From assembly GCF_017591425.1 (NCBI RefSeq), contig NW_024466512.1, forward strand, positions 18,479,001 through 18,543,000: 64,000 bases of DNA, read 5' to 3'. Positions 56,691-64,000 of this stretch are shown piece after piece. Numbering within the stretch: position 1 is the first letter of the stretch; the number at the start of each line of letters is the position of its first letter. The translations under genes and the position numbers were made by a program. Source of the stretch: Ochotona curzoniae (taxonomy: Eukaryota; Chordata; Mammalia; Lagomorpha; Ochotonidae). The notes under the pieces are model-generated. The model was not told the DNA's origin and did not search any database. It saw nothing but the letters and a program-made list of their open reading frames with translations.

Positions 56691-59380
56691 GGACTCTGAT
56701 AGGGGTGCCTCAAGGGGTATCTTGACTCCTGGAACAATCGCCTACTCCAGGATGATATAGTCTTAATACAGTGACTGATAGATTATAGGAAATCAATACA
56801 GACTGAATAAAAACCACAGAAAAAGTTAAATGACTAGTTTGTGAAAGCAGAAGAGCACAGAGCATCTATATGTTTCAGGTTTTAGAAAAATATATGCATA
56901 TGTTATCTTATTTGAATATATGGGGCAGTAGGGCCAAGAAAATGTAATGGTGGTTAAACAATCCAGTAACCAGCAATGCCTGGTAAACACAGAGCAATGA
57001 ATTTAAGATCTGTGTAATCAAAACAAAGAAGGCCAAATACTCAAAATCTCCACTGTGCAGATATTAAACCATTGGCAAGCTCACCAGTACACACTATAAA
57101 ATCAGGACCTCAGATGAATGCATTATTTTTACCTTTTTCATATTCTCTAATGAGTGAAAATGGCTTGGGTCTAGCATTTATCTAGTCATCTATTTAACCA
57201 TTTATTTGCTCAGTATCCATTAAGGGTTAAAGAAGAGGCTCTAATTACTAAAGGATTAGCAAATAATGTAGATATATGGTTGCCTTCAGGATCTTAAAGA
57301 CTAAAAACTAATGAAGTCAATTAGATAATCAATAGTACTAAAATGTGATACATGCTACCCTAGAGGCAAAAACACATCACCTATTCCAGTGACGATCAAA
57401 ATCAGTCCGTACAGGACACTATACCTAACCTGAGAACTAAAAGTAGAAACTTCCCAGGCTAATAAGCATGATAGGATGTTTCTGATAGGAAAGAGCAGAT
57501 AGCAGTACTAAGAAGATGGTCTTGTGGCTGAAGAGTTAGACTTCCTCAGTACAGGTGAAGAGGGTCTAAAGTCAACTCAAGTCCATCAGGTCATGGAAGC
57601 TTGGATGTCACAGGCAGAAATCTTTTGACCTTTCTGTTCTTAGCATCCAAACACTGGAATAATTCATTGTATGCATGAACAGCACTGGCAGCACTCCACA
57701 AGCAAAGGCAAGTGAGACCCCTTGAAATGGTTGACCACAGGTCACCAGCTGAGATGTGAAGGAGTCACCAAAAACACTAGCTAGCACATGAGTTCTTTCA
57801 CTTTGAGTAGGCATACAGGACAGAGGAATAAACTAATAATAATTAAAAATCAAGCTGAGGGACAGGTGGCATTTATTTCAGACATTCTGTAACTCTAGCT
57901 TCTGTATGGCTCTATGTATTTGAGCTGAAGAGACACTGTGTAGACACCAGCCTTCAAGTTTAGTTAATGTATTGGCCACCAACCCTTTACCAAAACTTCC
58001 AACACATGTGTCAGAAAACAAGCCTCCTAGCAAGACATCCTACAGTTCTACTCAATGCAGGTAACATCAGAACGTCACCATACTGCCCACTCTTAGAGAC
58101 CCAGAGTTGCCCTAACGTTTCTGAAATAATGACACAAGCACACAACATTTCTGTCTACCATTATCTCTGGTCGACCATTACCTCTGAAGACTTTCCTTAT
58201 AGAACCAAGAAGTGTGGCATTTTGTGAGGAATTATTTTTCCAAGTTAGTTCACAGTACACCCATAGAATCACACTGGGATCCATGCTTTGCTGAAATAAT
58301 GCCGAATTTCAGAAAAGTTTCCCTATAGAATAGATTTATAAGCCACATCAGTTCATATGATATTTATTGTGCAGTTTGGATTCAATATCTGCACCTGAAC
58401 ATTAACTATGCACGTAGTTAAGGAGAGGTTTTACCCAGAGAAATCTCTAGAAGAAAACCTGAAACATTAGTTCCGAAGGTACAGGTGAGTCAGCACTGTA
58501 GACCTTATCTTACGTTATTCAGATGTTATGTTAAACTATTTTTAACGAAAGATAATTATTTCCTACAACAAAAACAGTCTCTGTGACAACTGTGGCATTC
58601 CTTTATTTGTGAAAGAATTCTATGCCAGGTTTAATGGAAAACAGCTGGATCCTCATATTTGCTTATGCATTCAATTGGTTTTGATGTGCTGTTTTCTCTT
58701 AAGTATACATAAATATGTTTTCACACAATAAGTAATTACTCTTGAGAGGGCCCTAGATGTACCCTAAGAAAGGACCCTGGAGTCCTCAGAACACACTTCA
58801 GAAATGCTGATTGAACCACCATGGACAGGGAGTGTTCATTGAATTTGGCGACCAAACAAATGTTGGCAGAAGAGTCAGAGAGAAACATGACTGTAAAATT
58901 TCATTCATGTTAATGTGAAGTGGTTTCTTCTTTATGATAGATATTATCAGCTGGGAAGAAACAGATGCCCCATCTTTGTTCCCTTTATTTAACCTTTTGT
59001 TGGCTTCTATGCATACAGCAATGTTCATTAGGTGAAATTTAAGGCATCGTTTCTATATTGCTCTTTCCTCAATATAGTTCTGGTTATTTGTTGACGTTCA
59101 TAGAGTTGGTAACCCTGTAACATTCTATTGTTACACTGAACCAAAAATTAGAATGACTGATACTCACAAAAATGTATAATACTCAGGAAGGGTTGGTTGA
59201 GTTGGAAGATTGGTTTTGAAGATAAATCTTGCTTCTCTGGCAGGCTTTCATACCTAGTTCAGCTTACAATTGATCCTTTCTGAGTAAGCTTTAAAAGGTG
59301 ACGTGTTACCCAGCTCTTTGCTACTCTGAAATTTTTGACTTTTAGTCCCTTCAATCCTAGCAGCTTGAGGATGGCTGTCA
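56691..59380. other. unclassified sequence
   Basis: About 2.7 kb with no gene or repeat family that I recognise. Small frames (57608-57814 -, 57967-58227 +) lack motifs. Confidence 0.42.
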
Positions 59381-59397
59381 AAAAATATGGATCATAA

Positions 59398-59718
59398 CGG
59401 CCCGGTACAGTAGCCTAGCAGCTCAAGTCCTCACCTTATGCACACCAGGATCACATATGGGAGCCGGTTCTAGCCCTGGTAGCCTTGATTCCCATCCAGC
59501 TCCCTGATTGTGGCCTGGGAGGGCAGTCAAGGATGGCCCAAGACCTTGAGACGCTCCACCGTGTGGGCAATCTGGAAGAGGCTCCGGGCTCCTGGCTTCA
59601 CATCAACTTAGCTCCAGGCATTGCAGCCACTGGGGAATGAATCTACAGAACGGAAGATCTTCCTGTCTCTCATCCTCTCTATATATCTGACTTTGCAATA
59701 AAAGTAAATCTTTTAAAA
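59398..59718 (+). mobile_element. CSINE copy, full length, target-site duplication
   Basis: Sense young-type SINE: 'cggcccggtacagtagccta', 'gatcacatatgggagccggt', 'gatggcccaagaccttgaga', 'ctggaagaggctccgggctc', tail 'ctgactttgcaataaaagta'. Direct repeats atggatcataa (59387-59397) and atggataataa (59719-59729), 10 of 11 matching. A and B boxes (tagcctagcag, ggttctagccc) are readable. Confidence 0.94.
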
Positions 59719-59729
59719 ATGGATAATAA

Positions 59730-60262
59730 AGAACTCCTCCAAATGACTTGGGAGCTAGAAATTTTAATACTTTGAAAGCACAGAAAGATTTTTAAATAAT
59801 ATATGTGAAGAAAAAGATTCATAAAAATTAAAAAAACACATTTCTAAAATAGTACAGCCTGTACACCAGTGCTATTACAATTTACTTAAATGCATCTCTA
59901 CCCCTTATTTTTAGATCCTTTAATAGCATTAAGTACTACTCTATTTAAAGGTGAAAATATTAGTAAAATTCTACTGTAAATGGGCAAACCAAGTGGCTCC
60001 AATTGGCCCTACTGGCTACAGAAGAACTAAATGCTTTAACATACTGTACTCAAAATATCTCTGAAAAGTTTGGTTTTACATTTGATTAAATGTATCAAGG
60101 CGTATTGTACTAAGAAAATTTCTTCTGACTTTCCACTTTTCTTATCTGTTTAGATCCACTGACTTTTCCTATTTTTTTCATTTTGGATCCTTATGTCTAT
60201 TTTTTCTAAATGTTCTATTTATCAAATATATAGGAGACGAATAGCTAATATCTATACTAGGA
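59730..60262. other. unclassified sequence
   Basis: AT-rich, nothing recognised. Confidence 0.45.
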
Positions 60263-60264
60263 AG

Positions 60265-60550
60265 TTTTTTTTAAGCATATTTTGCTTATCTGAAAGGCAT
60301 GGTGACAGAAAGAGAGAAGCCTTCCATTTATTTATTAACTACCCCAAATGACTGCAGCAGAGAGACTGGACCAGCCAGGAGCTTCGTCTAGGTCTATTAG
60401 ACAGGAAGTAGGGATTCAAGTACTTGTGCCATCATCTCTCACTTGTAGACACTTTGCCAGGGAGCTGGATCAGAAACAGAAAGCCAGGATCTGACTTGTC
60501 ACTCCAATTTGGATTAGCTGAAGTGCTATGCTGCAGTGGCCGCCCTCTAA
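60265..60550 (-). mobile_element. older CSINE copy, antisense
   Basis: Tail 'gttttttttaagcatatttt', then 'gcttatctgaaaggcatggt', 'accccaaatgactgcagcag', 'gaccagccaggagcttcgtc', 'gggagctggatcagaaacag' and head 'gtgctatgctgcagtggccg'. Confidence 0.78.
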
Positions 60551-60854
60551 GTTTCTTACATTCCCCCTAATATATTTATTTATCTCAAGTAATAATATGC
60601 AAATATTCTTGTGGGATTTTAATGCAATAGAGACATTGGCAGGTATTTTGTAATTTTTACAATTGTGGCTAAAAAAAATATAAGACATATCTGTTGATCC
60701 ATATAGCAGAGGTAAATTTAGGATACAGACAAATCTTACTATATATATTCCTGATTTGCAAGAAATCTTGATAGGTAGCATAAAGGTCACCTAAATAGTC
60801 CTCAACTATTTCATGGGAATATTATAGGAATAGTTCTCTACCAAAATTGTTTGA
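60551..60854. other. unclassified sequence
   Basis: AT-rich, nothing recognised. Confidence 0.45.
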
Positions 60855-63735
60855 GGTTATAATGGAATTATCCACCAAGAAGAAATAATAAGAAATGTAT
60901 CACACCAAATACAAGAGCACCTAGCTACCCGAAGCAGTTATTGACAGACGTAACAAGAGAGATAGATGCCAATGCAAAAATAATGGGGGACCTCTACACC
61001 CCATTAACATCAACAGACAGATGAAACAGAAACTCAGCAAAGAAGCAACATATCGCACACCAACAATGGAACAAATGGATATATCTGTGTATATTGATAT
61101 AGATATATAGATATAAACCTTGCAGTCCACAAACACCAATATACATTTTTTTCAACTGTACATGGAATCTTCTCCAGGATTGCCCATATGATGTGTCACA
61201 AAACAAGTCTTACCAACTTCAAAAAAAAATTGAGGGCCCAGCACAATAGCCTAGTGGCTAAAGTCTTTGCTTTGAATATACCTGGATTCCATATGGGAGC
61301 CGATTCTAATCACTATGACCTGCTTCCCATCCACCTAGGAGGGCAGTTGAGGATAGTCCAAAGCCTTGGGACCCTGCACCCATGTAGGAGACTCAGAAGA
61401 GACTCCAGACTCCTGGCTTCGAATCAGCTCAGCTCCAGCCATTGTGGCTAATTGGAGAGTGAATCAACAGACAGAAGATCTTCCTTTCTGTCTCTCCTTC
61501 TCTCTGCATGCCTGACTTTCCAATAAAAATAAATAAAGGTTTAAAAAACTGAAACCATATCAAGCATCTTCTCAGACCACCACGGAGTAAAATTAGAGTA
61601 CAGTAAATCAAAATACCCCCAGGAAAGTTGTAAACTCTTGGAAATTGAACAACACACTACGGAACAATGGGTTAGAGAAGAAATTAAAGAAGAAAATGTT
61701 TTAAATCCTTGAAACCAACAAAACTGAATCACAACATAACCAAATCTGTGGGATACTGCCAAGACAATATTAACAGGTAAGTTTATTGCAATTGGTGCCT
61801 ACCTTAGGAAACAAGAATGACACCTGATAAATGAGCTAAGTAGATACCTGAAGGAGCTAGAAAAACAACAGCAAAATAATCCCAAGAACAACAGAAAAAA
61901 AGAGAGAGAGAATCAAAATAAGAAATAAACCAAATAGAGACCAAAAGAACAATACACAAAATCAATGAATCAAAGATTTGGCTCTTCGAGAAAATAAACA
62001 GAATCGACACACCCCCGCTGGCCCAACTGAACAAAAAAAAAAAAAAAAAACCCAACTTGAGAACACAAGAATTAATAGTATCAGAGATAAAAAGGGAAAC
62101 ATAACAGATACCTCAGCCATACAGAGAATAATCAGAAATTACTACAAGCAAAGCCCAGATGGCTTCACTGCTAAATTCTGCAAAGCGTTCCAAGTAGAAC
62201 TGACCCACATTCTTTATAAACTATTCAAAGGGAGGCAATCCTTCCAAACTCTTTCTGTGAAGTCAGTATCACCATAACGCCCAAACCAGAGACACAGCCG
62301 AGAAAGAAAGAAAGCCATAGACTGATATTCATGATGAATATAGGCACTGAAATCCTCAACAAAATACTAGCCAACAGAATACAACACAACAGACGCATCA
62401 TTCACTCAGACCAGGTGGGATTTATCCCTGGCATGCAGGGATGGCTAACATATGCAAATCTATAAATATATACCACATCAAGAAACTGAAGAACAAAAAT
62501 AATTTGACAGTCTCAATAGATGCAAAGAAAGCATTTGATAAAATCCAACACTCCTTCATGCTAAAAACTCTAAGTAAGATAGGCATAGGAAGAACATTCT
62601 GCAAACATAAGCTAAGAAAAGCCCAATGTCAGCATCCTACTGAATGGGGAAAGATTGGAAGTTTTCCTACCAAGATCTGGAACCAGACAAGGAATGCCCA
62701 CTACTGCCGCAGCTGTTTAACATAGTACTTGAAGTACTCGTAAGACTTATTACACAAGGAAAAGAAATGAAAGGAATTTAAATTGGAAAAGAGGAAAAGA
62801 AATTATCTCTGTTTGCAGGTGATGTGATTCTATACATGGGAGAACCAAAAGACTCAATATAGAGACTACTAGAACTTACATGAGAGTTTGGTAAAGTGGC
62901 AGGGTATAAATAAATGAATGCAAACCATTGACCCTAGCCTATACAAACAACTCTGAGGTTGAAAATGAACTAATCAGTATGGTACCTTTCAAACTAACAG
63001 AGAAGATAATGAAATACCTTGGAATAAACCTAATTAAAGACATGAAGAAAATTACAAAAAAAAAAAAAGAGAGAAGATTTTTTTAAATTGAAGAAATATA
63101 CCGTGTTCCTGGATGGGCAGAATCAATACCATCAAAATGTACATATTTCCAAGAGCAGTATATGAATTCAATATTATCCCAATCAAAATACCAAGAATAC
63201 TTTTTTACAGAGCTGGAAAAAATGATACAAAACTTCATTTGGAAATACAAGAGACTGCAAATAGCAAAACTGTCCTGAAGAATAAGAAATTTGCTGGAGG
63301 GATCACAATCCTAGGCCTTAGGGCAGATACAAGGCAGTAGTAATCAAAACAGCCTGGTACTGGTACAGAAACAGAGGAGAAGTGCAACAGAGCAGAATAG
63401 AAACATCAGAAGGGAATCCACACATGTGCAGCCATCTAATCTTCAAAAACAGAACAGAAAACAACCCAGGGAAGAAAGGTCTCTTCAACAAATGCTGTTG
63501 GGACGAATGGATAGCAGCTTGCAGAAGTAAGAAACAGGACCCCCTCCACCACCACCACCATTCACCGTACACATAGATCAAATGGAAATGGTAAAGGATC
63601 CAAACCTGCACCCAAGAACCATCAGACTATTAGAAGAAACACTCTACAAGGTACAGGCACAGGCAAGACCTCCTAGAAGAATCACCAAAACAAAGGCAGT
63701 CAAGACCAAGCAAACTAATGAGACTGTTGAGCTTA
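60855..63735 (+). mobile_element. L1 ORF2 fragment, long, with SINE insertion
   Basis: Starts inside the ORF2 endonuclease ('cacctagctacccgaagcag', 'aacaagagagatagatgcca') and continues through linker, reverse transcriptase and C-terminal region to about 63735. A SINE splits it at 61234-61542. A deletion lies near 62150. No 5' UTR, ORF1, 3' UTR or poly-A is visible, so it is truncated on both sides. It is less diverged than the L1 at 50.0-54.5 kb. Confidence 0.85.
60855..63735 (+). pseudogene. L1 ORF2 remnant with altered polymerase motif
   Basis: ORF2 homology in order: endonuclease (60880-61600), linker (61620-62150), reverse transcriptase (62150-62900) with 'gatggcttcactgctaaatt', 'ccaggtgggatttatccctg' and 'tcaatagatgcaaagaaagc', then C-terminal region with 'gtcctgaagaataagaaatt' and 'cagcctggtactggtacaga'. 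The polymerase active-site motif normally FADD reads FAGD here (62813-62824), losing a metal-binding aspartate. Stops occur at many points (for example 'aatataga' after 62855), so no protein is made. Confidence 0.82.
61234..61542 (+). mobile_element. CSINE inserted in L1 endonuclease region, target-site duplication
   Basis: Sense young-type SINE: 'gggcccagcacaatagccta', 'ggattccatatgggagccga', 'aaagccttgggaccctgcac', 'tctctgcatgcctgactttc', tail 'caataaaaataaataaaggt'. Direct repeats aaaaaattga (61224-61233) and aaaaaactga (61543-61552), 9 of 10 matching; the L1 sequence is continuous once the SINE and one repeat are set aside. Confidence 0.95.
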
Positions 63736-64000
63736 TACTGAAATAGGACACACCCATGATAAGGGAAAAATCAAAACATTTCAAAAATTAAAAGTATAAG
63801 TCATAATGTCACATGACTTGCTTAAACTACAAAATTAAAAAGGTGACATCTTTCCAATCCTTACCAATATGGTTAAAATTCAAATGACACAGAAAATGTG
63901 TATTTCTGCCATTCTGAATTTGCGTGGGATATGTTTCTTTGGAAATACCTTTTCTCTAATTTTCCTGAGTTTACTTGATGATCTGCTTAGGGTTTCCAAG
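63736..64000. other. unclassified sequence at the window end
   Basis: L1 homology fades after about 63735. The remaining bases have no recognised repeat or gene. Confidence 0.42.

Noticed and set aside
63541..63576. 'HHHHHSPYT' peptide suggesting a metal-binding protein
   Set aside because: It comes from a short (CCA)n run within the L1 ORF2 remnant, not from a gene.
1..64000. CRISPR arrays, bacterial operons or phage genes
   Set aside because: No regularly spaced direct repeats with unique spacers, no Shine-Dalgarno-led gene strings, and the repeat content is mammalian.

Overview
This window looks like a stretch of mammalian nuclear DNA with no recognisable protein-coding gene, RNA gene or CRISPR array. 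The organism is most likely a lagomorph. About thirty copies of a tRNA-derived SINE of the lagomorph C-repeat (CSINE) type are scattered on both strands. The youngest copies share a body and tail (second half with 'gtgaaccagcagatggaaga', end with 'ctgactttccaataaaaata') that I associate with pika (Ochotona) more than with rabbit. That species call is inference from memory of the family, not a database match.

The window is built of layers of repeats. The oldest layer is pan-mammalian: MIR and L2 fragments (6.4, 8.8-9.4, 11.4, 14.3-14.75, 16.8, 20.2, 26.7, 47.9-48.3, 55.0-55.7 kb) and one MER5A-like hAT transposon remnant (7.1 kb). Above it are long, decayed mid-age L1 elements on the + strand at 31.4-32.6, 37.6-41.8, 50.0-54.5 and 60.9-63.7 kb. 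They carry broken ORF1 and ORF2 remnants, internal deletions and inserted SINEs. The youngest layer consists of lagomorph-type L1 3' ends at 24.5-25.9 and 30.2-30.9 kb, plus SINEs with still readable target-site duplications (2.2, 3.0, 9.8, 11.8, 18.0, 39.0, 59.4 and 61.2 kb).

Region by region: 1-6 kb is unique sequence with four or five SINEs and a 19-base poly-C run. 6-17 kb is mostly unique, with ancient MIR/L2/MER5A and several SINEs. 17-24 kb is largely unclassified, with a SINE cluster at 20.7-21.4 kb. 24-31 kb holds two homologous L1 3' ends. 31-42 kb is a dense nest of L1 and SINE insertions. 42-50 kb is AT-rich unique sequence with old SINEs. 50-64 kb contains two long dead L1 copies with a mainly unclassified gap between them.

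The open reading frames in the window are nearly all explained by SINEs read on either strand, by L1 ORF1/ORF2 fragments, or by chance. Two non-repeat frames (27.1 kb and 49.0 kb, both minus strand) are noted without a function. I found no new biological system. The most informative points are the nested insertions, a microsatellite that has grown inside an L1 ORF2, a reverse-transcriptase active-site substitution in another L1, and a repeated antisense frame in the L1 3' UTR that shows no clear sign of constraint.
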